64,000 bases of DNA, taken from positions 48,302-112,301 of the forward strand of contig NZ_JAERQN010000014.1 of NCBI RefSeq assembly GCF_016805305.1, given 5' to 3'. Below are positions 27,001 through 35,680 of the stretch, piece by piece. Position 1 is the stretch's first letter. The number at the start of each line of letters is the position of its first letter. The notes beneath the pieces are model-generated. The model saw nothing but the letters and a program-made list of their open reading frames with translations. It did no database searches and was not told the origin of the DNA. Made by a program: the position numbers and the translations under genes. The DNA comes from Falsiroseomonas ponticola (lineage in GTDB: Bacteria; Pseudomonadota; Alphaproteobacteria; Acetobacterales; Acetobacteraceae).

Positions 27001-27355
27001 GGACGTGGCCGGCCTGCTGCGGAGCCTGGACTACGCCGCCGCCGTGGCGACCGCGACGGAGGAAAGCGGCACCGCCACCGCCGCTTCCTCCCCCCGGCGG
27101 GAGGCACTGATCGCCCGCTGGCGCGGCGCCGCGGAGGCCGCCTTCCTCGCCGCCTATCGCACGGCCTGGGAGGCGGAGGCCGGGCCGGCGCCGGCGGGGG
27201 CGGGGACGCTGCTCGACCTCTTCCTGGTGGAGAAGGCGGCCTATGAGGTGGGGTACGAGATGGCGAACCGGCCCGCCTGGCTGCCGGTGCCGGTGCTCGG
27301 CCTGGCGGCGGTGCTGGACCGGCTGGTTCCCGCGGCGGAGGGTTTGCAACCCTGA
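24071..27355 (+). CDS. treS: Trehalose synthase / maltokinase fusion
   Basis: 1094-aa bifunctional cytoplasmic enzyme. Residues ~20-560 are a GH13 trehalose synthase that interconverts maltose and trehalose: DAVIYQLHPKSF, LLPFYPSP, VINHTSDEHPWF, nucleophile Asp214 (GLRLDAVPYL), acid/base Glu256 (LLAEANQWP) and Asp322 (LRNHDE). Residues ~570-1094 are a Pep2-type maltokinase that phosphorylates maltose with ATP, with WFGSKD near its start, CHGDFHLGQV at His938 and DFEGEP as phosphotransferase motifs. TreS-maltokinase fusions feed maltose-1-phosphate to GlgE in other bacteria; glgE is not in the window. Start ATG 24071 follows GAAGGGGGA; an upstream in-frame Met at 23996 lacks a ribosome site and runs through the repeat region. 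Confidence 0.94.
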   Translation: MPGRRRKQGGDAAREPFWWRDAVIYQLHPKSFMDGNDDGVGDFAGLIARLDHAAGLGVDAIWLLPFYPSPRRDDGYDISDYRAVHPDYGTLRDFRRLVEEAHARGLKVITELVINHTSDEHPWFRRARRAPPGSWQRDFYVWSDDDKRYDGTRIIFLDTEKSNWTWDPVAKAYFWHRFYSHQPDLNFDNPRVLEAVLRVMRFWLDLGVDGLRLDAVPYLVERDGTNNENLPETHDILKRIRAALDADYPNRMLLAEANQWPEDVQAYFGTGDECHMCFHFPLMPRMYMGVAQEDRFPITDILRQTPDIPEGCQWAVFLRNHDELTLEMVTDAERDTLWSVYAADRRARINLGIRRRLAPLMERDRRRIELMNGLLLSMPGTPVIYYGDEIGMGDNVYLRDRDGVRTPMQWSPDRNGGFSRADPAALVLPVIQDATYGFQAVNVETQARDSHSLLNWTRRMLAVRRRTRAFGRGAMRLLYPGNRKVLAYLREWEGEVVLCVFNLSRAAQAVELDLSAHPGRVPVEMLGGTPFPPIGPLPYVLTLPPYAFHWFLLAEGAALPSWHVPPPEPLPELRTLVGRPGGDWLPAEARQVLEREVLPAWLPRRRWFGSKDAPAGGLAARFAYAVPLQAGPEPLLLAEIEAAGENWALPLARVGEEEAAKSAGQLALARLRHGSRIGLLTDGVATDGFARAVLAACQAGRVLPTPLGELRFLPMPALADLALPEAPEVRRLGVEQSNTTVILGEAVVLKLLRRVLPGLHPEAEMARYLTDAAYPGTPALLGQVVRVAPDGTPHTLMLLQAFARNQGDAWAWTLDWLARTVDEAALTEAEPEEPLAGYLPVAEAIGRRLAQLHLVLARPSADPDFAPLPMDAAMARGFAEEAATGLDRALARLDRPGLLPPGPAAESARRLVADRARLVEAIRALAPDPAGLSATRCHGDFHLGQVLVATGDAVILDFEGEPARPLAARRARSSPWKDVAGLLRSLDYAAAVATATEESGTATAASSPRREALIARWRGAAEAAFLAAYRTAWEAEAGPAPAGAGTLLDLFLVEKAAYEVGYEMANRPAWLPVPVLGLAAVLDRLVPAAEGLQP

Positions 27356-27361
27356 CGAGAG

Positions 27362-27401
27362 AAATCACCTTGACGTGATTAAAGTATACACTTAGACGTG
27401 A
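27362..27401 (+). promoter_or_regulatory. AT-rich upstream element with GACGTGA direct repeat
   Basis: The 127-bp gap before the RTX esterase has an AT-rich core with TATACA at 27385-27390 and two copies of a related 9-10-mer, TTGACGTGA (27370-27378) and TTAGACGTGA (27392-27401). Either copy could act as a -35 or an activator site; spacing does not give a standard promoter. Confidence 0.4.
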
Positions 27402-27482
27402 GCGCGGCGCCGCCCCTTCCCGTGAGGCGCTGGCGCCGCCCTCCGTCTCGCGGCGCCCCTGCATCCGGCCAGGGAGCCCGCC

Positions 27483-29930
27483 ATGAACATCAACCTGCTC
27501 GTCCGCGGCCAGTCCAACGCGATCCTGCTGATGGAAAGCAATGGCTGGTCCGGCGCCGGGACCATCACGAAGGAGGTCGAGCGCCTGCTGGGCTTCGACG
27601 GCGTGAAGGACACGGTGACGCTGGTCTATGACCGCTTCGATGCGAACAGCAGCACCGCCTTCGGCGGCACCTCGCTGGTCGGGGACTGGCTGCGCCCGAA
27701 CGGCGCCGGCTGGCAGCCGGGGTCCCAGGAACAGGCCCTGCTGAACGAGATCGCGTCCCTGCCCGCGACGCAGCGGGACGACCCGACCGCGGTGCTGTGG
27801 CTGCACAGCGAATACGACAGCGCCAATGCGTCCCTGACGACGGAGCAATGGGTCTCCGCCGTCCGCTACGATGCGGCGCTGGTGCGCGCGGCGCTGGGGC
27901 AGTCCGCGGCCACCGTCTCCTACAACTTCGTCTCCGCCATGCCCTATTGGGGCACGGAGGAAGGCCACCAGGCGATCCGCCGGGGCATGGAGCAGCTGGC
28001 CGCCGATGCCTCCTTCAATGCCAGCATCGTGGCGCGGATGCAGGACATCAACGCGACGACGGATGACTGGGACGGCAACCCGAACACCATCGAATATGGC
28101 GGCGGCCACATCGATGGCGGCGATGCCGCGCAGACCGTGGCGCGCGCGGCACGCGGCATCGCGGAAAGCCTGGCGGACTACGCCAAGGCGGGCTCCATCG
28201 TGGCGCAATCCGGCGGCGACATCGCGGATAAGGGACCGCAGGTGATCCGCGCGGCGCTGGTGGGCACGAACCAGCTGCGCATCGATGTCGCGCATGACCA
28301 TGCCGCGGGCTTCCAGGCGCTGGATGCCGATGCGGCGAAGGGGGTGGGCTGGTCGGTGCAGGGTGCCGGCGGCACGGTCTGGGGCGCCGCGGCGGCGCTG
28401 GTGGATGGCGATACGCTGCTGGCCACCTTCTCCGGCCCCGTGCCGGCGGGCGGCACGCTGTTCTACGGCCATGGCTATGGCCGGCTGGCCGGCGCCGATG
28501 GCGCGGGGCGCGGCAATGCCGTCTATGACGACCAGGGCCTGCCGGTCTGGGTGGCGGCGGATGGGCTGAAGATCGGCACCACCCTCACCACGCCCACGCC
28601 CACCCCCGCGGTCACCAACCAGACGCTCACCGGCACGGCCGGGGATGATGCGCTGGCGGGCGGCGCGGGCGCGGACACCATCACCGGCGGCGCGGGCCAT
28701 GACGATCTGCAGGGCGCCGCGGGCAATGACCGGATGGAGGGCGGCCGCGGCGATGATGGCCTGACGCTCGGCAGCGGCGCGGATACCGTCGTCTTCACCA
28801 AGGGCGATGGCGTGGACTGGGTGGTGGATTTCACCCCGGGCACGGACAGGCTGGAACTGCACGGCTTCACCGCCGCGCAGGTCACCATCAAGGCGGCCAG
28901 CTACTGGGGCATGGCCGGGCTCGACGTGCTGCTGCCGAACGGGGAGAAGCTGTTCCTGCAGGGCGTCACCGCGCTCGGCGCCAATGACATGGTGCTGAAG
29001 GACGTGCCGGTGGCCGCACCCTCGGGCCTGGTGCTGGCGGGCACCGCGGCCGATGACACGCTGCGCGGCGGCAGCCTGGCGGACAGCCTCTCCGGCGGCG
29101 CCGGCAATGACTACCTGCAGGGCGGCACGGGCGACGACACGCTGGCCGGCGGCGCGGGCAATGACCTGCTCTATGGCGGGGTAGGCAATGACGTGCTGAT
29201 CGGCGGCGATGGCGACGACCAGCTGCGCGGCCAGGCGGGCAATGACGTCATGACCAGCGGCGCGGGGGCGGACCGCATCTATGTCGTGCGGGGCGAGGGC
29301 CAGGACCGCGTCACGGATTTCACGCCGGGCGTGGACAAGGTCGTGCTGTCCGGCATCACGACGGCGGAGATCACGGCGAAGGTCGCGGTGGTCTCCGGCG
29401 TCTCCGGCCTGCTGCTCTCGGTGGCGGACGGCACCTCCCTGTTCCTGGATGGCGTGGGCGCGGTGACGGCGAAGCAGCTCGGCCTCTCCGGCAGCTTCGC
29501 GACCGGAAGCGTCGTGGCGGTGGCGCTGCCGGCGACGACGGCATCGGTGGCGGGCACGGCGGGGGATGACTGGCTGAAGGGCGGCAGCGGCGCGGACTAC
29601 CTGCAGGGGGCCGCGGGCTCGGACGACCTCCAGGGCCTGGGCGGCAATGACGTGCTGCGCGGCGGCCTCGGCGATGACGGGCTGACGGGCGGCGCGGGGG
29701 CGGATGTCTTCGTCTTCGCCAAGGGGGACGGGCATGACTGGGTGGTGGATTTCACCCGCGGCACGGACCGGCTCTGGCTGGAAGGCTATGGCACCGCGGA
29801 GGTGACCCAGGCGGTCGAGACCCGCTGGGGCATGGCCGGGCTCGCGGTGCATCTGGGCACGGCGGGGGAGGAGCTGTTCCTCCAGGGCGTCACCACGGCG
29901 CTGGGGCCGAACGATCTGGTCTTCACCTGA
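27483..29930 (+). CDS. Secreted SGNH-like esterase with three RTX blocks
   Basis: 815 aa. Residues 1-235 resemble an SGNH/carbohydrate-acetylesterase (SASA-like) domain: block I GQSNA with Ser11, LWLHSEYD (107-112) recalling the WHQGESD of that family, and GGGHIDGGD with His209. The Asp of the usual Asp-x-x-His block is not clear, so activity is tentative. A beta-rich linker (236-375) follows. Three RTX units start near residues 381, 518 and 689, each with GGAGND-type nonapeptides followed by a repeated cap, DWVVDFTPGTDRL then WGMAGLDV...LFLQGVT. There is no N-terminal signal peptide, as expected for type I export. GGGAG precedes the ATG. Likely cargo of the exporter at 1-4.6 kb (inference). 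Confidence 0.85.
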   Translation: MNINLLVRGQSNAILLMESNGWSGAGTITKEVERLLGFDGVKDTVTLVYDRFDANSSTAFGGTSLVGDWLRPNGAGWQPGSQEQALLNEIASLPATQRDDPTAVLWLHSEYDSANASLTTEQWVSAVRYDAALVRAALGQSAATVSYNFVSAMPYWGTEEGHQAIRRGMEQLAADASFNASIVARMQDINATTDDWDGNPNTIEYGGGHIDGGDAAQTVARAARGIAESLADYAKAGSIVAQSGGDIADKGPQVIRAALVGTNQLRIDVAHDHAAGFQALDADAAKGVGWSVQGAGGTVWGAAAALVDGDTLLATFSGPVPAGGTLFYGHGYGRLAGADGAGRGNAVYDDQGLPVWVAADGLKIGTTLTTPTPTPAVTNQTLTGTAGDDALAGGAGADTITGGAGHDDLQGAAGNDRMEGGRGDDGLTLGSGADTVVFTKGDGVDWVVDFTPGTDRLELHGFTAAQVTIKAASYWGMAGLDVLLPNGEKLFLQGVTALGANDMVLKDVPVAAPSGLVLAGTAADDTLRGGSLADSLSGGAGNDYLQGGTGDDTLAGGAGNDLLYGGVGNDVLIGGDGDDQLRGQAGNDVMTSGAGADRIYVVRGEGQDRVTDFTPGVDKVVLSGITTAEITAKVAVVSGVSGLLLSVADGTSLFLDGVGAVTAKQLGLSGSFATGSVVAVALPATTASVAGTAGDDWLKGGSGADYLQGAAGSDDLQGLGGNDVLRGGLGDDGLTGGAGADVFVFAKGDGHDWVVDFTRGTDRLWLEGYGTAEVTQAVETRWGMAGLAVHLGTAGEELFLQGVTTALGPNDLVFT

Positions 29931-29968
29931 CCCTTACGCCCGGCCCGGGGTTTGCTTAACTGCAGGCC

Positions 29969-31366
29969 ATGATCGGGACCTCCATCGCCTTCACCCTCAA
30001 TGGCCGGCCGGTGACCCTGCCGGCCGGGACCTCGCCCACCACCTCCGTGCTGGACTGGCTGCGCGCCAGCGGCCTGACCGGGACGAAGGAGGGCTGCGCG
30101 GAGGGCGATTGCGGCGCCTGCACCGTGGTGCTGGAGGAAGCGGGCGGCGCCCGCACCCCCATCAATGCCTGCCTGGCCATGCTCGGCCAGATGCAGGGCC
30201 GCGCCATCCGCACCGTGGAGGGGCTGCGCGCCCCGGATGGCGGCCCCCATCCCATCCAGCGCGCCATGGCCGAAAGCGACGGCACGCAATGCGGCTTCTG
30301 CACCCCCGGCATCGTCATGACCGCCTGGGCGCATGCCCGCGAAGGGGGCGAGGTGCATGAGGCGCTGGCCGGCAACCTCTGCCGGTGCACCGGCTACCGC
30401 CCCATCCTCGACGTCTTCGCGACCCTGGCGGATGACGGCCTGGCCGCGCCCGCCCTGCCGGACCCCGCCCCGGCGCGGTTCGAGGCGCCGGGCCAGGTCT
30501 TCCACCTGCCCGCCACGCTGCCCGACCTGCTGGCGCTGCGCGCCGCCCATCCGGAGGCCTGGCTGCTGGCCGGCGGCACCGACCTCGGGCTGCGCGTGTC
30601 GGACCATCGGGAGCGCCCGCCCGCCATCATCTGCCTGCTGAACGTGCCGGAATTGCACCGGCTGGAGGCGCGGCCCGAGGCCATCGAGGCCGGCGCCGCG
30701 GTCCCCTATGGCCGCCTGCTGGCGCTGTTCCGGCGTGAGGCAGGCTTCGGCCCCTATGCCGCCCTGCTGGCGCGGCTGGGGTCGCGGCAGATCCGGGGCC
30801 TCGGCACGCTGGGCGGCAATCTCGGCACGGCGTCCCCCATCGGCGATGCGCTGCCGCCGCTGCTGGCCCTCGGCGCCACCGTCACGCTGGCCTCGCAGGC
30901 CGGCACGCGGACCCTGCCGGTGCAGGATTTCCTGCTGGGCTATCGGAAGAACGCGCTGGCGCCGGGGGAGGTGATCCTCTCCGTCACCCTGCCGCGCCCG
31001 GCGGCCGATGCCCTCTTCGCCTGCGAGAAGATCAGCAAGCGCCATGACCAGGACATCGCGACGGTCGGCGCCGCGCTGCTGCTGCGGCTGGACGGCGGCG
31101 TGGTGGCGGAAGCGCGGCTCGCCTTCGGCGGCGTCGGGCCCGCGGCCGCCCGCGCGCCGCGGGCCGAGGCGGCGCTGACGGGCCGGCCCTTCGACGCGGC
31201 GGCCGTCAACGATGCCGCGGAGGCGCTGATGCAGGACATCGCGCCGCTGTCGGATTGGCGCGGCACCGCGGCGTATCGCCGCCTGGTCGCGCAGGGGCTG
31301 CTGCATCGCCTGCACCTCCGCGCCACGCAACCGGACATGCCCGCCGACATCATGGAGGTGGTGTGA
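29969..31366 (+). CDS. xdhA: Xanthine dehydrogenase-type small subunit (2Fe-2S and FAD)
   Basis: 465-aa XdhA. The N-terminal plant-type ferredoxin domain carries Cys43, 48, 51 and 68; the second [2Fe-2S] helical domain carries Cys108, 111, 138 and 140 (CGFCTPG, CRCTGY). The C-terminal part from about residue 165 is the CODH-type FAD domain (LLAGGTDLGLRV, RQIRGLGTLGGNLGTASPIGD). Electrons pass from the Mo site on XdhB through FeS to FAD and NAD+. Its TGA overlaps the xdhB ATG. The closing FAD domain makes it the bacterial two-subunit layout. No xdhC maturation factor is adjacent. Confidence 0.95.
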   Translation: MIGTSIAFTLNGRPVTLPAGTSPTTSVLDWLRASGLTGTKEGCAEGDCGACTVVLEEAGGARTPINACLAMLGQMQGRAIRTVEGLRAPDGGPHPIQRAMAESDGTQCGFCTPGIVMTAWAHAREGGEVHEALAGNLCRCTGYRPILDVFATLADDGLAAPALPDPAPARFEAPGQVFHLPATLPDLLALRAAHPEAWLLAGGTDLGLRVSDHRERPPAIICLLNVPELHRLEARPEAIEAGAAVPYGRLLALFRREAGFGPYAALLARLGSRQIRGLGTLGGNLGTASPIGDALPPLLALGATVTLASQAGTRTLPVQDFLLGYRKNALAPGEVILSVTLPRPAADALFACEKISKRHDQDIATVGAALLLRLDGGVVAEARLAFGGVGPAAARAPRAEAALTGRPFDAAAVNDAAEALMQDIAPLSDWRGTAAYRRLVAQGLLHRLHLRATQPDMPADIMEVV

Positions 31367-33660
31367 TGGACGGCTCGCTTCCCCGCCGCGGCGCCGGCGC
31401 CGCGCTGCGCCACGACAGCGCGCTGAAGCACACCACCGGCGAGGCCCGCTTCGCCGATGACGCGGCGGAAGCGCCGGGCACGCTGCATGGCGCGCTGGTG
31501 CTCTCCACCATCCCCCACGGCACCGTCACCGCGCTGCATATCGACGAAGCCCGCGCGATGGAGGGCGTCGTCGCCATCCTCGGCCCGCGCGACATCCCGG
31601 GGAAGAACGACATCGCCGCGGCCGGATCGGGCGAACCGCTCTTCGCCGATCCGCTGGTGGAATTCGCCGGCCAGCCGCTGGCGATGGTGCTGGCCACCAC
31701 GCGCGACCAGGCGCTGCGCGCCGCCGCCGCCGTGCGGGCGGAGATCGCGCCGCTGGACCACGTGCTGTCCATCGAGGCCGGGCTGGAGCGCCAGCAATAT
31801 GTGGTGGCGCCGCAGACCATGCGGCGCGGCGACGTCGCCGCAGCCCTCGCCGCCGCGCCGCGCCGGATGGAGGCGGAGTTCCGCGCCGGCGGGCAGGAGC
31901 ATTTCTACCTCGAGGGCCAGATCGCCGTCGCGACGCCCGGCGAGGATGGCGACATCGCGGTGGTCTCCTCCACCCAGCATCCGTCGGAGGGCCAGCACGT
32001 CGTCGCCCGGGTGCTGGGCTGCGACTACAACCGCGTGACGATCACCTGCCGGCGCATGGGCGGCGGTTTTGGCGGCAAGGAGAGCAATGCGAGCTGGGTC
32101 GCGGCCGCCGCGGCGCTGGGCGCGCGCCTCACCGGCCGCCCCGTGAAGCTGCGCCTGGCGCGGCGCGCGGACATGATCGCGACGGGCAAGCGCCACCCCT
32201 TCCTCTATCGCTGGACCGCGGGCTTCGACGGCACGGGCCGCATCACCGCGCTGCGCGCGCTGCTGGCCGCCGATGGGGGCTGGAGCCTCGACATGTCCGG
32301 CGGCGTGGTGTTCCGCGCCATCACCCATGCCGTGAATTGCTGCGACGTCCCTGACGTGGAGATCACGGGCTGCGCGGTGAAGACCAACACCGTCTCCCAC
32401 ACCGCCTTCCGCGGATTCGGCGGCCCGCAGGGCGCGCTGCTGATGGAGGATGTGGTGCACCGCGTGGCCGCCGCCTGCGGGCTGCCGCCCGATGTGGTGC
32501 GCGCGCGCAACTTCCTCGGCAGCGGCGGCAACAGCGACGAACTACCCTATGGCCAGAAGGTGGAGGGCGACCTGATCGCCCGTGTCTGGGCGGAGGCGAA
32601 GCGCGACAGCGAATGGGATCGCCGCCGCGGCGAGATCGCGGCCTTCAACGCGCGGCACCCGACCTTGCGGCGCGGCCTCGGCAGCATGGTGCTGAGCTTC
32701 GGCATCTCCTTCGGCATCATGCACCTGAACCAGGCCGGCGCGCTGGTGCATGTCTATACCGATGGCTCCATCCGCCTGAACCATGGCGGGACGGAGATGG
32801 GGCAGGGGCTCTTCATCAAGATCGCCCAGGTCGTCAGCGACGTCTTCGGCACGGATCTCGATCGCGTCGCCATCACCGCGACCAGCACGGCGGAGGTGCC
32901 GAACACCGCGCCGACGGCCGCCAGCACCGGCAGCGACCTGAATGGCTGGGCCGCGCATAACGCCGCCATGACCATCCGCGACCGCATGGCCCATGTCGCC
33001 GCCGCGCGCTGGGGCATCGCGCCCGCCGATGTGGTCTTCGCGGACAACCGCGTCTGGGCCGAACGCGCCGGCGCGAACCGCTTCCTCGAATTCGGGGAGT
33101 TGGCAAAAATCTGCTTCCTGGAACGGGTCTCGCTCTCCTCCACCGGCTATTACCGCACGCCCGACATCCACTGGGACCCGAAGGCGATGCGGGGCAACCC
33201 GTTCTTCTACTTCTCCTATGGCGCCGCCGTGTCGGAAGTGATCGTCGATACGCTGACGGGCGAGCACCGGTGCCTCCGCACCGACATCGTCCAGGATTGC
33301 GGCCGCAGCCTGAACCCCGCCGTCGATCGCGGCCAGATCGAGGGCGCCTTCGTCCAGGGAATGGGCTGGCTGACCTGCGAGGAGCTGTGGTGGGACCAGG
33401 GCGGGCGGCTGCGCACCGTGGGACCCTCCACCTACAAGATCCCGGGCAGCCGCGACGTGCCCCCCGCCTTCTCCGTCCGCCTGCTGGAAGGCGCGCCGGC
33501 GCGCAGCGAGACGATCTTCCGCTCCAAGGCCGTGGGGGAGCCGCCGCTGCTGCTGGCGATCAGCGTCGCCAACGCCATCAAGGACGCGATCGGGGTGGAG
33601 GGCCTCGATTTGCCCGCGACGCCGGAGCGCGTGCTGATGGCGATCCGCGCGAAGGGGTAG
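31366..33660 (+). CDS. xdhB: Xanthine dehydrogenase-type molybdopterin large subunit
   Basis: 764-aa Mo-cofactor subunit that hydroxylates hypoxanthine/xanthine in characterised homologues. Evidence: RMGGGFGGKE, AFRGFGGPQGALLMEDV, GGTEMGQGLFIK and the catalytic Glu in the VGEPPLLLA segment at about residue 725. ATG 31366 overlaps the xdhA stop (TGATG) with GGAGG 7 nt upstream; an earlier in-frame ORF start at 31255 lies inside xdhA. The family also contains aldehyde and other purine-like oxidases, so xanthine is the best guess; no other purine-degradation gene flanks it. Confidence 0.94.
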   Translation: MDGSLPRRGAGAALRHDSALKHTTGEARFADDAAEAPGTLHGALVLSTIPHGTVTALHIDEARAMEGVVAILGPRDIPGKNDIAAAGSGEPLFADPLVEFAGQPLAMVLATTRDQALRAAAAVRAEIAPLDHVLSIEAGLERQQYVVAPQTMRRGDVAAALAAAPRRMEAEFRAGGQEHFYLEGQIAVATPGEDGDIAVVSSTQHPSEGQHVVARVLGCDYNRVTITCRRMGGGFGGKESNASWVAAAAALGARLTGRPVKLRLARRADMIATGKRHPFLYRWTAGFDGTGRITALRALLAADGGWSLDMSGGVVFRAITHAVNCCDVPDVEITGCAVKTNTVSHTAFRGFGGPQGALLMEDVVHRVAAACGLPPDVVRARNFLGSGGNSDELPYGQKVEGDLIARVWAEAKRDSEWDRRRGEIAAFNARHPTLRRGLGSMVLSFGISFGIMHLNQAGALVHVYTDGSIRLNHGGTEMGQGLFIKIAQVVSDVFGTDLDRVAITATSTAEVPNTAPTAASTGSDLNGWAAHNAAMTIRDRMAHVAAARWGIAPADVVFADNRVWAERAGANRFLEFGELAKICFLERVSLSSTGYYRTPDIHWDPKAMRGNPFFYFSYGAAVSEVIVDTLTGEHRCLRTDIVQDCGRSLNPAVDRGQIEGAFVQGMGWLTCEELWWDQGGRLRTVGPSTYKIPGSRDVPPAFSVRLLEGAPARSETIFRSKAVGEPPLLLAISVANAIKDAIGVEGLDLPATPERVLMAIRAKG

Positions 33661-33714
33661 CGCGCGCCACCCCGGAGAGGTTTATGCTCCCCGTCCGAGT
33701 GCGGGGAGCAAGCC

Positions 33715-34635
33715 ATGGCTGACAACACGGCAACCGCCATCCGTCCCTTCTTCGACGGCGCGACCAACACCGTCACCTACCTGGTCTGGGACCCCGCCAC
33801 CCGGCGCGGCGCGGTGGTGGACCCGGTGCTGGACTGGGACAACCGGAGCGGGGAGGCCGATACCGCCTCCGCCGCCGCGGTGCTGGCCGCCGCGGAGGCC
33901 GAGGGCGTCACCATCGACTGGGTGCTGGAAACGCATGTCCATGCGGACCACCTGACCGCCGCCCCCTGGATCAAGGCCCGCACCGGCGCGCGGATCGGCA
34001 TCGGCGCCGGGGTGAAGCAGGTGCAGACCATCTTCCGCCCCGTCTTCGCCCTGCAGGACGTGCTGCCGGAGGGCGGCGATTTCGACCATCTCTTCGCCGA
34101 TGGCGAGAGTTTCGCGCTGGGGACGTTGCAGGTGGAGGTGCTCCATGTGCCCGGCCACACGCCCGCCTGCGTCGCCTACAAGATCGGCGCCGCGCCGGAA
34201 GCCCGGTCCAACCAGCCCGCCGATGTCTTCGTGGGCGACACGCTGTTCATGCATGATGCCGGGACGGCGCGCGCCGACTTCCCGGGTGGCGATGCCCGCA
34301 CGCTCTATCGCTCCATCCGTCGCATCCTGGCGCTGCCGCCGGAAACGCGCCTCTGGATCTGCCATGACTACAAGGCGCCGGGGCGGGATGCCTTCGCCTG
34401 GCAGTCCAGCGTCGCCGCGCAGCGCGCGCAGAACCCGCATGTGAAGGACGGCATGACGGAGGAGGATTTCATCGCCTTCCGCACCGCCCGCGACGCGACC
34501 CTCTCCGCGCCCACGCTGCTGCTGCCCTCCATCCAGGTGAACATCCGCGCCGGCCGCTTCCCGGCGGCGGAGGCGAATGGCGTGCGGTACCTGAAGATCC
34601 CCGTGACGGCGAAGCGGGGGGCCAGCCTGGCGTAG
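33715..34635 (+). CDS. MBL-fold metallohydrolase, persulfide dioxygenase-like
   Basis: 306-aa metallo-beta-lactamase-fold protein. The metal motif THVHADH (His74, His76, Asp78, His79) is followed by VPGHTPAC, a GDTLFMHDAGTARADFPGGDA strand-loop and ICHDYKAPGR. These last motifs are typical of ETHE1/Blh proteins, which are mononuclear Fe persulfide dioxygenases that oxidise glutathione persulfide. GGGGAG precedes ATG 33715. No rhodanese or BigR-type regulator is beside it. The ETHE1-like assignment is by motif and moderately secure. Confidence 0.85.
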   Translation: MADNTATAIRPFFDGATNTVTYLVWDPATRRGAVVDPVLDWDNRSGEADTASAAAVLAAAEAEGVTIDWVLETHVHADHLTAAPWIKARTGARIGIGAGVKQVQTIFRPVFALQDVLPEGGDFDHLFADGESFALGTLQVEVLHVPGHTPACVAYKIGAAPEARSNQPADVFVGDTLFMHDAGTARADFPGGDARTLYRSIRRILALPPETRLWICHDYKAPGRDAFAWQSSVAAQRAQNPHVKDGMTEEDFIAFRTARDATLSAPTLLLPSIQVNIRAGRFPAAEANGVRYLKIPVTAKRGASLA

Positions 34636-34702
34636 GGGCGGCTTGCCCCGCCTGCGCCGCCCCCGCATCCTCCACCGCGACACCCAGGGAGGACACCCCA
34701 GA

Positions 34703-35680
34703 ATGCGTCTCGGCATGGTCGGCCTCGGCCGCATGGGCGCCAACCTCGTTCGCCGCCTGGCCCGCGCGGGCATTTCGTCCGTGGTCTGGGACCGGGACCC
34801 CGCCGCCGTCGCGACCCTGGCGGCGGAGGGCGCGGAGGCTGCCACCGACCTTGCCGACCTCGTCCGCCGCCTCGATGCGCCCCGCGCCGTCTGGGTGATG
34901 CTCCCGGCCGGCGCCGCGACCGAGGACGCGATCGCGCAACTCTCCACGCTGCTCTCCCCCGGCGATGTCGCCATCGATGGCGGCAACGGGATGTGGAAGG
35001 ACGCCATCCGCCGCGCGGCGCTGCTGCGTGAGCGCGGGATCGACATGCTGGATATCGGCACCTCCGGCGGTGTCTGGGGCCTGGCGCGCGGCTACTGCCT
35101 GATGATCGGCGGGCCGGAGGCGCCGGTGCGACGCCTCGACCCCATCTTCGCCGCGCTGGCCCCGGGGGAGGCCGCTGCCCCCCCAACGCCGGGCCGTGCC
35201 CCCGACGCCGATCCGCGCGCGCCCAACGGCTACGTCCATGCCGGACCCAACGGCGCCGGGCATTTCGTGAAAATGGTCCACAACGCCATCGAATACGGGA
35301 TGATGCAGGCCATGGCGGAGGGCCTGGAACTGCTGGAACAGGCGGGCAGCGAGACCCTGCCGCCCGAGCACCGCCTGGCGCTCGACGTGCCGGAGATCAC
35401 GGAAGCCTGGCGCCGCGGCTCCGTCGTCGCCTCCTGGCTGCTCGACCTCACGGCGCAGGCCCTGGCCGCGGATGGGGAGCTTTCGACCTATTCCGGCCGT
35501 GTCGGCGACAGCGGGGAGGGCCGCTGGGCCGTGCAGGCCGCGATCGAATCGGCCGTGCCCGCGCCCGTGCTTTCCGCCGCGCTCTATGCGCGCTTCCGCA
35601 GCCGGCAATCCGGCCCCTTCGCGGACCGCGCGCTTTCCGCCATGCGCAACGCCTTCGGCGGGCATCTGGAGCCGAAATGA
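34703..35680 (+). CDS. gnd: 6-phosphogluconate dehydrogenase (decarboxylating, short type)
   Basis: 325-aa enzyme of the short, NAD-leaning Gnd type (YqeC/GndA-like) rather than the ~470-aa form. N-terminal GLGRMG dinucleotide loop, DGGNGMWKDA, DIGTSGGVWG substrate loop, and active-site Lys in GHFVKMVHNAIEYGMMQ. An unusual Pro/Ala-rich insertion around PPTPGRAPDADPRAPN precedes that lysine, also seen in some relatives from memory. It converts 6-phosphogluconate to ribulose-5-phosphate plus CO2. ATG 34703 follows GGGAGG; the in-frame Met at 34643 is weaker. It is 133 bp upstream of gntK, suggesting a gluconate-use module. Confidence 0.93.
   Translation: MRLGMVGLGRMGANLVRRLARAGISSVVWDRDPAAVATLAAEGAEAATDLADLVRRLDAPRAVWVMLPAGAATEDAIAQLSTLLSPGDVAIDGGNGMWKDAIRRAALLRERGIDMLDIGTSGGVWGLARGYCLMIGGPEAPVRRLDPIFAALAPGEAAAPPTPGRAPDADPRAPNGYVHAGPNGAGHFVKMVHNAIEYGMMQAMAEGLELLEQAGSETLPPEHRLALDVPEITEAWRRGSVVASWLLDLTAQALAADGELSTYSGRVGDSGEGRWAVQAAIESAVPAPVLSAALYARFRSRQSGPFADRALSAMRNAFGGHLEPK

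Noticed and set aside
23750..27349. 1199-aa minus-strand ORF antisense to treS
   Set aside because: Low-complexity composition; treS on the plus strand carries all catalytic motifs.
28620..29780. Regular short repeats suggesting CRISPR or satellite DNA
   Set aside because: They are in frame and encode glycine/aspartate RTX nonapeptides.
26292..29852. 1186-aa minus-strand ORF across the treS end and RTX esterase
   Set aside because: It spans two real plus-strand genes and their gap; repeats in it are antisense images of RTX repeats.
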